From assembly GCF_002014965.1 (NCBI RefSeq), contig NZ_MUXT01000004.1, positions 73,987-137,986 of the forward strand: a stretch of DNA of 64,000 bases, written 5' to 3'. The position numbers and the translations under genes are program-made. Below are positions 1-9,090 of this stretch, in pieces (within the stretch, counting starts at the first letter, position 1; every line of letters starts with the position of its first letter). The notes under the pieces were generated by a model that was given only the letters and a program-made list of their open reading frames with translations, was not told the DNA's origin and made no database searches. The stretch is from Moraxella canis (lineage in GTDB: Bacteria > Pseudomonadota > Gammaproteobacteria > Pseudomonadales > Moraxellaceae).

Positions 1-41
1 AATGTTACAATCTTGTTTTATTCATAAAACCGCTTATCACC

Positions 42-1355
42 ATGTCTAATGCCCCCGCTGTTCGACCGCCGTTATATTATCGCCTGACCACTGCCATACT
101 TGCGCCCATTTATCGGCAAATGGTCATCAAAAAATCCAAAGACAAGCCAACGCTTGAGCGAGAGCTCAATGAGCGTTTTGCCAAGCAGTATCAGCCGCCA
201 CCGTCTGGGGCGCTCGGTGTGATATGGTGTCATGCTGTTTCATTGGGTGAGCTTAATACCGTTTACCCTTTACTAAGCAGGCTATTGGATCAAGGCTATG
301 GACTGTGGGTGACGAGCACCACACAGACGGGGTTTGAGCGCGCCGCCAGATTATTTGACGGGCAAATCCGATCAGGACGCGTGGCGCACAGTTTTGTGCC
401 TATGGATAGACCTCAGGTGATTGATGCATTTTTGGATCATGTCAAGCCGATCGCAGTGATGTTCATTGAGACTGAGCTTTGGGCAAATACTTTATATGCT
501 TGCCGCAAACGGGGCATCAAGACCATGATGGTCAATGCTCGCCTGACCCAAAAATCCTATCAAGGATATGCCAAAATCGCCAAAGTCAGCCAAACCATGA
601 TGGCAAATCTTGATGGCATCATCGCTCAAGATGCCGAGTCGGTGCAGCGATTTAAGCAGCTTGGTAAAACTGACATCGTCCAAAGCGATTCGCTCAAATG
701 GGCAAGTATCAGTGCGCTCAGTGAAGCACAGCTCACCGCCGCTCAAGCCCTAACGGCTCAGATTCACGAAGCGCACAAAAAACAAGTTTGGGTGATGGCA
801 AGCACGCATGATGGTGAAGAGAGCATTGCACTAAGTGCCCATAAAAAGTTTTTACAAAAATCGCCCGATGCACTACTCATACTTGTACCAAGGCATCCCG
901 AGCGATTTGAAGCTGTCCATCAAATGTGCTTACAAGGCGGCTTTGTGACTGCGCGGCGCTCAATGGATGAGTCCATCACGCCAAAGACCCAAATTTATCT
1001 TGCTGACACCATGGGCGAGCTGCTTGCTTGGTATCAAGTCGCTCAGATTGCGGCGGTTGGTGGCTCATTTGTGCCGATCGGTGGACATAACCCCATTGAG
1101 CCTGCCAGTCTTGCGACACCTGTCATCATGGGCGCGCATGATGATAACTGTAAAGATCTTGTCAAAGCACTCAAAAAAGTCGGCGCGCTAGCGCAGCTGC
1201 CTGATGAGCCGAATGTGGCGGATCAGTTATTTGAAGGGCTGATGCAGGGCTATTTATATCATTGGACGGCTGAGCAAGGCGCGTTATTGGTGAAACAAAA
1301 ACAGCGCGTTTTGGAAGATCAGCTGAACTTTGTGCTAAGTATCATCCACGCCTAA
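42..1355 (+). CDS. waaA: 3-deoxy-D-manno-octulosonic acid (Kdo) transferase
   Basis: Transfers Kdo from CMP-Kdo to lipid A precursor (lipid IVA) at the cytoplasmic face of the inner membrane, an essential early step of LPS/LOS core assembly. The 437-residue length fits the WaaA/KdtA family (GT-B fold). Visible family marks are HAVSLGE near residue 64, which holds the catalytic Glu of the usual HAASVGE motif, ETELWAN near residue 145, and the CMP-binding GGHNPIEPAS near residue 350. A hydrophobic stretch near the N-terminus would serve as membrane anchor. The upstream ribosome binding site is weak and only 41 bases precede the ATG, so the promoter and any upstream partner cannot be judged. It could be mono- or bifunctional; sequence alone does not tell. 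Confidence 0.95.
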   Translation: MSNAPAVRPPLYYRLTTAILAPIYRQMVIKKSKDKPTLERELNERFAKQYQPPPSGALGVIWCHAVSLGELNTVYPLLSRLLDQGYGLWVTSTTQTGFERAARLFDGQIRSGRVAHSFVPMDRPQVIDAFLDHVKPIAVMFIETELWANTLYACRKRGIKTMMVNARLTQKSYQGYAKIAKVSQTMMANLDGIIAQDAESVQRFKQLGKTDIVQSDSLKWASISALSEAQLTAAQALTAQIHEAHKKQVWVMASTHDGEESIALSAHKKFLQKSPDALLILVPRHPERFEAVHQMCLQGGFVTARRSMDESITPKTQIYLADTMGELLAWYQVAQIAAVGGSFVPIGGHNPIEPASLATPVIMGAHDDNCKDLVKALKKVGALAQLPDEPNVADQLFEGLMQGYLYHWTAEQGALLVKQKQRVLEDQLNFVLSIIHA

Positions 1356-1524
1356 AGCAGGATTGTGAACAAAAACTGCTCTTAGTGTTTTATGTGGGAG
1401 CTGTGTTACCACCACGGATGAATGGCGTTTGTTAACATTTTAGCAAGTCATTTTTGCATTTTTGGGTATGATAATTTAAACATTTTATCTTATAATAATC
1501 AAAGACAAAATCAAACTGGAGAAG

Positions 1525-2433
1525 ATGATGAGTGCTAAAAAACTGACTGCCAGAACTGCGGAAGTGGGCGGTATTCCTATCGCGCGTCTTTTGCCTAATA
1601 GAGGCAAGCAGCCAATTGGCGCATGGTGTTTTTTGGATCATATCGGTCCTGCAGAAATTGAGGCAGGCGAGCCAGGTATGCAGGTGGGACGCCATCCGCA
1701 CACCAATTTACAGACCTTCACATGGATGTTGCATGGCGAGATCAGACACCGTGACAGCTTGGGCTATGACCAAATTATCCGCAAAGGGCAAGTCAATTTG
1801 ATGACCGCAGGGACAGGTTCTGAGACGGGCATCAGCCACACTGAGCAAAGTGTGGTGGATGAAGACAATCGCTTTCATGCAGTGCAGCTTTGGATTGCGC
1901 TGCCGATGGATAAACAGATTCAGCCAAGTTTTCATCACTATCCTGACTTGCCGACTTGGCAATCGCAAGGCATTCGTTATGCCTTAACCACAGGCAGCTA
2001 TACCGATGGCGAGACTTACACAGCACCGACCTTACAGTACTCTAAGCTTGTGGGCTTGGATGTGATCTTTGATGAAGATGGCACTGCCAATCTGTCTTTT
2101 GAGGCAGGCATGGAATATGGCATTTTGATCATCAGCGGTGAAGTGACCCATGAGGGTGAGACTTTTGTGCAAGATGAGCTGATGCGCTTTGAGACAAGTC
2201 AAGATGCCCAGCGCGTACAAATCACTGCCAAAGCTGGCACACATGTGATGTTGTTGGGTGGTGAACCATTGCCGCATAAGACTTTGCTTTGGTGGAACTT
2301 TGTGGATAAAAGCAAAGCGGGCATCGAAAAGTCTATTGAAGATTGGAATAATGGGCATGAGCGCTTTGGTGATGTCGCAGGTGGGATGCATCGTTTGCCA
2401 TCACCACCTTTACCAGACAGCTTCAAAGAATAA
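1525..2433 (+). CDS. Pirin family protein
   Basis: A 302-residue bicupin of the pirin family. Pirins bind a metal (Fe) through cupin histidines and some have quercetinase activity; in bacteria the role is mostly unknown. The N-terminal cupin contains GRHPHTNLQT with HRD further on (around residues 56-75), corresponding to the usual His/His/Glu metal site, followed by the typical MTAGTG segment. The C-terminal half ends with the conserved phosphate-like loop GGEPLPHKT. The ATG at 1525 has a GGAG site 7 bases upstream; the next codon is also ATG. It appears monocistronic: an intrinsic terminator follows. A second, more distant pirin lies at 42774-43511 in an operon. Function beyond the fold is not assigned. 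Confidence 0.9.
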   Translation: MMSAKKLTARTAEVGGIPIARLLPNRGKQPIGAWCFLDHIGPAEIEAGEPGMQVGRHPHTNLQTFTWMLHGEIRHRDSLGYDQIIRKGQVNLMTAGTGSETGISHTEQSVVDEDNRFHAVQLWIALPMDKQIQPSFHHYPDLPTWQSQGIRYALTTGSYTDGETYTAPTLQYSKLVGLDVIFDEDGTANLSFEAGMEYGILIISGEVTHEGETFVQDELMRFETSQDAQRVQITAKAGTHVMLLGGEPLPHKTLLWWNFVDKSKAGIEKSIEDWNNGHERFGDVAGGMHRLPSPPLPDSFKE

Positions 2434-2446
2434 TTGAACGACTATC

Positions 2447-2473
2447 AAACCCAGCAAAATTTGCTGGGTTTTT
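2447..2473 (+). terminator. Intrinsic terminator of the pirin gene
   Basis: AAACCCAGC pairs with GCTGGGTTT across a short A/T loop and is followed by a T-run, 14 bases after the pirin stop codon. Confidence 0.85.
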
Positions 2474-2555
2474 GATGGAATGTGATTAATCAAATGCTGA
2501 GCGATACCCATCTTTGATATAATATTGATCAATTTTAGGGTATTTTTCGCTGAGT

Positions 2556-3272
2556 ATGAATATTATCTTATTAGATGACGCAAATTTTATCACCGATCGT
2601 ATGGCAGTGATTGAGGATCAAGCAGTCATTCGCCATCTGCAATCGGTGCTTAAAGCACAAACAGGCGATGTGCTAAAACTGGGAAAGCTTGGCAATCGCA
2701 TCGGTCAGGGTAAAGTGATTGAGCTTAGTCACCGTCATGCCGTCTTGTCCGATATCACGCTCACCGCGTCGCCGCCAAATAAGCTGAATCTGACGCTGAT
2801 TTTGGCACTGCCGCGCCCAAAAGTACTCAGGCGGCTCATCATGGATATGACAGCGATGGGTGTGGATCACATTGTGCTCATCAATAGCTACCGCACGGAC
2901 AAATCCTACTGGAGCTCGCCGCTGCTATCTCGCCTTGATGAGTTTGTGCTCGAAGGGCTGCAGCAGGGCGTAGATACCATGCCGCCTAAGATCACCCTTG
3001 CCAAACGATTTAAGCCGTTTGTGCAAGATGATTTGCCAAGCCTTATCGGTGATGGTGGTGCAATCGTGGCGCATCCGTATGCCAAAGATCGCTTTGGTCA
3101 ATTGATCGAGCAGCGCTTACCACAGGTTTTGGTGGTGGGCGCTGAAGGTGGATTTATTCCTTATGAAATTGAACTTTTGGGCAGTGTGGGTGTGCAGCCA
3201 GCCAGCTTGGGCGATCGAATTTTGCGCACAGAGGCGGCGGTCAATGCTTTATTGGGTAGATGGCTGCCTTAA
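2556..3272 (+). CDS. rsmE: 16S rRNA (uracil-1498 N3)-methyltransferase
   Basis: Methylates N3 of U1498 of 16S rRNA in the assembled 30S subunit using SAM. The protein is 238 residues, usual for RsmE. It has the N-terminal PUA-like domain (about residues 1-70) and a C-terminal SPOUT (trefoil-knot) domain. Diagnostic knot motifs are VVGAEGGF near residue 200 (family form GPEGGF) and LGDRILRTEAA near residue 223 (family LGxRILRTETA). It starts with an ATG preceded by GAG and is convergent with the exporter gene downstream, only 7 bases apart, without an obvious strong terminator. Confidence 0.95.
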   Translation: MNIILLDDANFITDRMAVIEDQAVIRHLQSVLKAQTGDVLKLGKLGNRIGQGKVIELSHRHAVLSDITLTASPPNKLNLTLILALPRPKVLRRLIMDMTAMGVDHIVLINSYRTDKSYWSSPLLSRLDEFVLEGLQQGVDTMPPKITLAKRFKPFVQDDLPSLIGDGGAIVAHPYAKDRFGQLIEQRLPQVLVVGAEGGFIPYEIELLGSVGVQPASLGDRILRTEAAVNALLGRWLP

Positions 3273-3279
3273 TCCTTTC

Positions 3280-4179
3280 CTAGCGCTTGATCAGTGCATT
3301 GGCTGCGGTGGCGGTCACGATGAGTAACGTACCGATCATTTGTATGATGGTTAAAGGCTGGTGTAACAAAAATACCGCAAGTGCAATGGCTGTTAAAGGC
3401 TCAACGATCGTGAAAACTGATGCTGTACTGGCAGGCAGCTTTTGTAACGCACTCATGTACAAAAAAAACGGAACAATCGTACCAATCAATCCTAAGCCCA
3501 GCGCAAAAGCCCAAGCCTGCACTGGTAATTCAAAAAGCGCGCCATAAGTTTGGTATGTCGTCGGTAAGATCAGCAGCGTGGCGGCACTGATTGTAACCGA
3601 GCTAAAAAACACCAAATATGACGAGTGGTTTTTAGACATTGCCTTTTTACCAAGTATGCCATACAAAGCATAGCACACACCCGACAACAGACCAATGAGT
3701 ACGCCACTGTTAAAGCTAAAAGAATCCGCCCCTGCCATCAAACACCCCACGCCGATGACCGCGACGACCGCCAGCAGGGCAGAAGTCGCTGAGATACGCT
3801 CACCCAAAATCACCCGTGCCAATATCAAGCTAAACACAGGTGCGGTATATAGTAGCGCCACTGCCATGCTCACACCCACGTGGTTGACGGCATAAAAATA
3901 GCACAAAGTCATCCCAAGCACGCCAATGAGCGACTGCATGATCAGCCCAAAGGATGCTTTGAAGGTTAAGCCTCTAAGCTCAGGCAGAAGTTTGGGTATG
4001 AGTAAAAGTACGATCACGCCTGCGGTAACGATGCGTAAAATGGTAATCGAAAAGCTGTCAAAGCCCAAATCAGCCAATTTTGAGGCAATGATGCCCAAAG
4101 TGCCCCAGCAGATGCCTGCAAGGATGACTTGTAAAGCGCCAATCAGCTGATCGGTGCGGGTGGAGTGGGTGTGATTCAT
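3280..4179 (-). CDS. EamA/DMT-superfamily exporter
   Basis: A 299-residue integral membrane protein with about ten hydrophobic segments in two repeated EamA halves (roughly residues 14-145 and 158-295), typical of the 10-TMS drug/metabolite exporters. The first half begins with GICWGTLGIIASKLAD, the usual first-helix pattern of this family, and the second with GVCYALYGILGKKA. Members export amino acids, purines or other metabolites; nothing here identifies the substrate. It stands alone on the minus strand between rsmE and the O-acetylation cluster. The Shine-Dalgarno is weak (AAGACT). Confidence 0.85.
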   Translation of the reverse strand: MNHTHSTRTDQLIGALQVILAGICWGTLGIIASKLADLGFDSFSITILRIVTAGVIVLLLIPKLLPELRGLTFKASFGLIMQSLIGVLGMTLCYFYAVNHVGVSMAVALLYTAPVFSLILARVILGERISATSALLAVVAVIGVGCLMAGADSFSFNSGVLIGLLSGVCYALYGILGKKAMSKNHSSYLVFFSSVTISAATLLILPTTYQTYGALFELPVQAWAFALGLGLIGTIVPFFLYMSALQKLPASTASVFTIVEPLTAIALAVFLLHQPLTIIQMIGTLLIVTATAANALIKR

Positions 4180-4241
4180 AGAGTCTTATGATAAATAAAT
4201 AGCAAGAGATCAGCGCCCCTTGCTATGATAAATGAGAAAAA

Positions 4242-5453
4242 TTATTGTTGATAAACACTGCGTGTCGTCGAAACCGATGGCGTGCTCACAGGCTGCGTCA
4301 GGGGCGTATTGATTTGGCTTGGCTTCAAGGTCGTCAATGCCAATGAGATAATATCTTCTGCCATCAAAGTGCCTAGCTGCCCATAGCCTGAATGCGTAAA
4401 ATGGACGCCGTCTTTGGCAGCAAGACCGCGATTCATCCATTGTTTCATTGAGCAGCTGCCGCCCATGGCTGCTTGCCAATCCCAAAACAGCGTGTGTTTA
4501 GATTGAGCGGTTTGGCGCTGAACTTCTTGGATGGCACTTAGCTCGGCAGGGCGAGTGCCGCAGCTGCCAGAGGTGCTTCTGAGTGCTTCAGGCGATGAGA
4601 CAACCATGATGGCTGACTTTGGCGATGCATGGCGGATCTGATCGATGCGCTCACTTAAGACGCTGCGGACGCGCTCGGGATTGACGCTGTTATACGCTTC
4701 ATTGGTGCCATAGGCAAGTACGATCAGCTCAGGTGCGATCGTGCCCAATTCTTTTTGCCAGGCATAGCCATTCCAGCGGCTCCAGTGTGATAGCTCGGCG
4801 CCATTGATGCCAAGTGATGAGACGATCGCGCCAGAGGTGTGTTTTGATCGACCCCACCATCCGCCGATGGCAGTGTCAGACATCGCACCTTCGGCTGTGA
4901 GGGTAAATGGCAGCTTGGCATCAAAAGTCATTGTCTGCCAAGTCCCATCTTTAATGGGGGCTTCAAGAATGAAGCGGTGACCATCGGCATCGATACCGCT
5001 TAGCACGCCATCTGCTGCGCTTTGACGAATGCTGACCGTCATGGCTTGCAAAGGTTCATTGCCTTTTGCTTTGATGGTGAGCGTACTGCCCGAAAAATTA
5101 GGCTTAGCGATCAAGCCGCCCAGGGTATAATTTTCATTTTGATTTCGGCGACTGGAGATGGGCGTCCATTGATAATTATCATAACCATATCGTGCCATAC
5201 GCTGACCGCTAAAATACATTGGCATAGCCCAGCCCATGCCACCGTTGCCGTAGCGACTTTGTAGCTGACTGCGCAGCGCGTCCGTCATGCTGTCGCCTGC
5301 GGTATGCGAGTCGCCCAGCTGTACGATATGAATGCGGCTGTTATTGAGCGCTTGAATCAGCTGATCGGTGTTTGGATCTTGATAATTGGTCAAATAATTT
5401 GCTGATGCGCTCATAGACATGACCAAAGCGGACAACACAAAAAACAGTTTCAT
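4242..5453 (-). CDS. Ape1-like SGNH esterase, predicted peptidoglycan O-acetylesterase
   Basis: Predicted periplasmic esterase that removes O-acetyl groups from MurNAc. The 403 residues begin with a signal peptide (about 1-18, ending ASA-N). SGNH block I is QLGDSHTAGD with Ser49; the C-terminal catalytic Asp/His block is DGVHFTHSGY (Asp348, His351). Between them residues about 115-215 form a beta-rich insert with a WQTMTF segment. Neisserial Ape1 likewise carries a CBM35-like module inserted in its SGNH domain, so the match is architectural as well as by motif. The C-terminal tail of about 25 residues is Thr/Ser/Pro rich. A good AGGTGA site precedes the ATG. It is the last of three genes, 18 bases after the PatB-like gene. 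Another carbohydrate esterase role is possible, but the neighbours favour peptidoglycan. Confidence 0.75.
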   Translation of the reverse strand: MKLFFVLSALVMSMSASANYLTNYQDPNTDQLIQALNNSRIHIVQLGDSHTAGDSMTDALRSQLQSRYGNGGMGWAMPMYFSGQRMARYGYDNYQWTPISSRRNQNENYTLGGLIAKPNFSGSTLTIKAKGNEPLQAMTVSIRQSAADGVLSGIDADGHRFILEAPIKDGTWQTMTFDAKLPFTLTAEGAMSDTAIGGWWGRSKHTSGAIVSSLGINGAELSHWSRWNGYAWQKELGTIAPELIVLAYGTNEAYNSVNPERVRSVLSERIDQIRHASPKSAIMVVSSPEALRSTSGSCGTRPAELSAIQEVQRQTAQSKHTLFWDWQAAMGGSCSMKQWMNRGLAAKDGVHFTHSGYGQLGTLMAEDIISLALTTLKPSQINTPLTQPVSTPSVSTTRSVYQQ

Positions 5454-5471
5454 AAATTCACCTAATGAGTA

Positions 5472-6566
5472 TTACGGTATGATGGTGATCTGATCTTGTA
5501 AGGCTTGGGCGATTAGTTTTTGTCCCTTGATGCTAAAATGAATGCCATCAGATGTACGCATTTTAATGGTTTCGCCATCTTTTACAAGATAATCATTGTA
5601 AACATCATTACTTGTGCCTAACAGCTCACGTGCATCGATGGTCAGAACATCATGCTGCTTTAGCTCATCTTGCATGACTTGATTAAGATAAATCATTTGC
5701 TCATTGAGCGTTTGTTTTTTCATGTTAGGCGGGGTGATCCAGATGACTTTGACGCCATGGTTTTTGGCACTATCCAAAATGCTGACCATGCGCTGACGGT
5801 AGCCTGCTTCCCATTCTGGCGTTTGGAATTTTAATTGACCACCATTGACCAAATCAGGCATATCCCAAGGATCATTGGGACCCAAAAACACCACCAAAAT
5901 CTTGATATTGGCATTATTAGTGAGCGTCTCATCAATGGTCTTTGGCCAGTTAAACAAGCTTGGATAAGCCAAGCCTGTGCTTTGTTTGGCGAGATTGACA
6001 GAGCTGATGTTGTGGTTTTTTTGAAGGTATTGCTGAACATGGGGCGCCACGCCTTGCATCATCGAGTCGCCAGCAAAGAAAATCTGATCGCCTGGGCGCA
6101 GTACATACGCAGAATGAGAGTGGACTTGTGGTGCATCTGCATGATCGATTGGCGCAGCAGGCATTTCGGCGCTTTTGGTCATCATCGCCTGATATTCAGA
6201 AGTATAAGCCAAATTATCATTAAAATAATCCACGACCTGCTGATTTTTTTGACCAATGCGATCGGTCAAGTGATCATGCCAAGCATACAGCGTATCGCCA
6301 ATGTCGCCACCCATTTTCCAAGCGTCATAGCGATCAAGTAAGCTCAGAGGGCTACTTTTATGATAAGTTTGTAGATAATAGGCATTGATCGAGTGCTGCA
6401 TGATCCATGCGCCAAGCAGGGCAAATGGGCACAGCACCATCAGCAGATAGCCATAGCTTTTGCCATGAAAATAAGGCTTGGAGCGCGGCTTTAGCTGAAT
6501 GTGCTTAGGCTCAGGGTATTGCTTGGTTTGGGCGATCGTGTGAGTTGGCTGATTAGAAGTTTGCAT
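5472..6566 (-). CDS. PatB-like SGNH-family O-acetyltransferase, membrane anchored
   Basis: Predicted to move acetyl groups, delivered by the MBOAT partner, onto peptidoglycan MurNAc in the periplasm. A single N-terminal transmembrane segment (about residues 39-58) leads to a periplasmic SGNH/DUF459-type domain. Block I is FFAGDSMMQGV, block III is GPNDPWD, and the last block is TSDGIHFS, giving the Ser-Asp-His triad. I chose the ATG at 6566 rather than one 14 codons upstream because AGGA lies 7 bases before it; this gives a 14-base overlap with the MBOAT gene and 364 residues. The close spacing in the order MBOAT-PatB-Ape1 matches the peptidoglycan O-acetylation cluster known in Neisseria. 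Acylation of a different surface glycan is the main alternative. Confidence 0.75.
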   Translation of the reverse strand: MQTSNQPTHTIAQTKQYPEPKHIQLKPRSKPYFHGKSYGYLLMVLCPFALLGAWIMQHSINAYYLQTYHKSSPLSLLDRYDAWKMGGDIGDTLYAWHDHLTDRIGQKNQQVVDYFNDNLAYTSEYQAMMTKSAEMPAAPIDHADAPQVHSHSAYVLRPGDQIFFAGDSMMQGVAPHVQQYLQKNHNISSVNLAKQSTGLAYPSLFNWPKTIDETLTNNANIKILVVFLGPNDPWDMPDLVNGGQLKFQTPEWEAGYRQRMVSILDSAKNHGVKVIWITPPNMKKQTLNEQMIYLNQVMQDELKQHDVLTIDARELLGTSNDVYNDYLVKDGETIKMRTSDGIHFSIKGQKLIAQALQDQITIIP

Positions 6567-8049
6567 AAATAAATCCTGGAATGCCAGCAGGGGCAAAAAT
6601 AACAACAATCATTAAGCAGACAAATAATAAACTCACCACCATCAGCTTGGGCAGGCGCGCACCGATACGCACCAAAGCGTGGGTTTTTTGGGTATAAATG
6701 GGATAGATGACCCAAGCGAGCATAAATAGCAACAGCATGAATAAAGGATTGCCGCTCCAGCCGATATTCGTGTGATTGTACGCCAAAGCTTCAAAAATCC
6801 CCATCGCTTCGCTCCAGCTGGTCGCACGAAAAAACACAAAACAAAATGCCACAAAATTTACCGTCACAAAAATCCCTATTACCTTGCCAAGCCAACTATG
6901 GCGATACAGAGCATTGCGCGAAGTCTTGGTATCGACGCCACTGATGCGCTGATACAGCTTGTCGGTGCAGTTTAGCCAAATGATGGCAAGCCCATGCAAG
7001 ACACCCCAAAGCAAAAAATTCACACTAGAGCCATGCCAAATGCCTGATAAAGCCATGGCGATTAATAAGTTGACTTGAGTTCTAAAAAACCCTTGGCGGC
7101 TGCCGCCCAGCGGAATATAAATATAATCACGAATCCATGTCGATAAGCTGATGTGCCATCTGTCCCAAAATGCACGAATGTTATGCGCGATGAGCGGCGC
7201 CTTAAAATTCACAGGCAACCGAAATCCAAGCAATAACCCAAACGCCACCATCATCTCACTATAGCCTGAAAAATCCAAAAACAGCTGTAGCGTGTAGCCA
7301 TAGATCGCCACCAAAACTTCCAAGCTATGATACTGCATGGGATTAGCAAAGATGGGATTGACCCAGTGATCAGCCAGCCATCCTGCCAGCCACCATTTTT
7401 TGATGAGCGCCAATAAAATCAAGCAAAGCGCAATCGTGGGAAGTAAGATGCGCCGCGGCTCACTGCTGATGATCTGCTCACTCATGCCGCATGGCTGACC
7501 TTCGATGTCGGTCAATCCTGATGCAGACTTAGTGCGTGCGATCGGTCCTGCACTGATCGTCCCAAAAAATGACAAGTACTGTAGCAGTCCCCCAAAGCCA
7601 AAAGGCGGCACTTCAGGCTCGTTATGGTAGCGGCTCACCATGTAACTGATGGCTTGGAAAGAATAATAAGAAATACCAAGTGGAAAAATAATATTCGCCA
7701 TCACGCCTGATGAGTCCAGCTGCATGGCATCAAGGCTGTATTTGATCCCTTCTCGAAAAAAATCATAATATTTAAACACACTGAGCTGAATCAGTGTGAT
7801 GACGATCCCTAAGATCAGCCAAAATTTCTTGGCTTTAGAGTTTTGCATCGCTTTTGTGATCAAAAACACAAACATCGTATAACCAAATAAAATCCCTGTC
7901 GCAAGTGCGCCTGCCATCAGGTAGATGATCACATAACTGAATAAAACGATGAGCAAATTTTGGAATTTTGGCGCTTGGCGAAACAGCCAATAAATCGCCA
8001 AAAAACCAATGAACATCAAGGCAAATTCTAAAGACAAAAAAGAAAACAT
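6553..8049 (-). CDS. MBOAT-family O-acyltransferase, PatA/AlgI-like
   Basis: A 498-residue polytopic membrane protein of the membrane-bound O-acyltransferase family. It is predicted to take acetyl groups from a cytoplasmic donor across the inner membrane for the SGNH partner downstream. The N-terminus (SLEFALMFIGFLAIYWLF) is characteristic of AlgI/PatA/DltB proteins. The MBOAT core has SYYSFQAISYMVSRY near residue 130, WDRWHISLSTWIRDY near residue 300, and the catalytic His in SGIWHGSSVNFLLWG near residue 340. About ten to twelve hydrophobic segments are visible. AlgI-type alginate acetylation is unlikely because no alginate genes are nearby. First gene of the three-gene unit; the Shine-Dalgarno is poor. 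Confidence 0.85.
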   Translation of the reverse strand: MFSFLSLEFALMFIGFLAIYWLFRQAPKFQNLLIVLFSYVIIYLMAGALATGILFGYTMFVFLITKAMQNSKAKKFWLILGIVITLIQLSVFKYYDFFREGIKYSLDAMQLDSSGVMANIIFPLGISYYSFQAISYMVSRYHNEPEVPPFGFGGLLQYLSFFGTISAGPIARTKSASGLTDIEGQPCGMSEQIISSEPRRILLPTIALCLILLALIKKWWLAGWLADHWVNPIFANPMQYHSLEVLVAIYGYTLQLFLDFSGYSEMMVAFGLLLGFRLPVNFKAPLIAHNIRAFWDRWHISLSTWIRDYIYIPLGGSRQGFFRTQVNLLIAMALSGIWHGSSVNFLLWGVLHGLAIIWLNCTDKLYQRISGVDTKTSRNALYRHSWLGKVIGIFVTVNFVAFCFVFFRATSWSEAMGIFEALAYNHTNIGWSGNPLFMLLLFMLAWVIYPIYTQKTHALVRIGARLPKLMVVSLLFVCLMIVVIFAPAGIPGFIYANF

Positions 8050-8145
8050 GGCCCAATTCTACCAAACCAAGAAAACCACTTATTTTAACATATTATGATT
8101 TAATGATTAATAGATTTAAATATTGTTCTTATAGAATTTGGTTGA

Positions 8146-8928
8146 TTAGACGGAGTTTTTGAAGGCGATGGTGTGCAGATATCGCCCCATGGCTCGAAAA
8201 GGCAGCTGGCGTGAGTATTCAAGCTCCATTGCTACCACATCATCAGGGTTATTTAGACCACCACGCTTCAGGGGTGCGTAATCTGAAAATACCCGAATGC
8301 CTGAGCGAATACATATCTCATAATGATGAGTCCCAAGCCACGCTTCGACGGTGTCGGGTGCGACAGGGTGATTGGGCGTTAGGCTTTTATCATCAGCAGG
8401 GCGGGGCGTGTTCAGCTGATAAAAATTTCCCATGATTAAATTTCGATAAATCTTACTGGCAGGATTATAAAAACACAAAGACAGCATCCCGCCATCCGCC
8501 AAATACTCATCAAAAAAAGCCATGATCTTTTCAGGCTCACCCAGCCACTCAAGTAGCGCATGACATAAGATGATGTCAAACTGCTCGCCTGCCAAATGAT
8601 CTGGCAGCGCTTGATAAGGGCAGGTGATGAACCGCACTTTGTCATCCACGCCAAGCGATTTGGCGTGATCTTTTGCCATGGCAAGCATATTGGCTGAGAT
8701 GTCATTGACCGTCACATGATGATCTTTTGCCAAAGACAGGCTGATCTGAGCCAGTCCTGCACCCACATCTAAGATGCGCAAAGGGCGATCAAGCGCAAGC
8801 TGATCCATCGCTTCGCTCAAATCTTGGTGAAGCACCGCTAGGCGTATGCGCCCTTTAAGACCACCATAGACTTTTTTGGCAAAGTGTTCACTGATGGCAT
8901 CAAAATTTCTATCGTTGGTTATGGTCAT
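8146..8928 (-). CDS. cmoM: tRNA 5-carboxymethoxyuridine methyltransferase
   Basis: SAM-dependent enzyme that methylates cmo5U34 to mcmo5U34 in tRNA wobble positions. Family identity is supported by the N-terminal DRNFDAISEHFAKKVYGG, close to the E. coli CmoM (SmtA) N-terminus, by SAM motif I ILDVGAGLAQISL, by HALLEWLGEP, and by the C-terminal GRYLHTIAFK. I start at the ATG at 8928 (260 residues) because the upstream ATG at 8970 would add 14 hydrophobic residues absent from the family, although neither start has a clear Shine-Dalgarno. Monocistronic, upstream of a divergent lipoprotein gene. Confidence 0.88.
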   Translation of the reverse strand: MTITNDRNFDAISEHFAKKVYGGLKGRIRLAVLHQDLSEAMDQLALDRPLRILDVGAGLAQISLSLAKDHHVTVNDISANMLAMAKDHAKSLGVDDKVRFITCPYQALPDHLAGEQFDIILCHALLEWLGEPEKIMAFFDEYLADGGMLSLCFYNPASKIYRNLIMGNFYQLNTPRPADDKSLTPNHPVAPDTVEAWLGTHHYEICIRSGIRVFSDYAPLKRGGLNNPDDVVAMELEYSRQLPFRAMGRYLHTIAFKNSV

Positions 8929-9090
8929 GGTAAGCTTGATTAAAATTAACAATAAAGCACCCAAACTCAAAGGTCGGTGTGCATGATTTGCTGATGAAGT
9001 GTGATATAATGGGGATATTTTCGCCGATCAAGTATTATAGCACAGCGTGCTTTACTTTTATAAATCGGCTTTTGAGTGATGAGCATCTTT

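Noticed and set aside
5835..6341. 168-residue rightward frame opposite the PatB-like gene
   Set aside because: Complementary shadow of a well-supported gene, without a ribosome binding site or protein-like composition.
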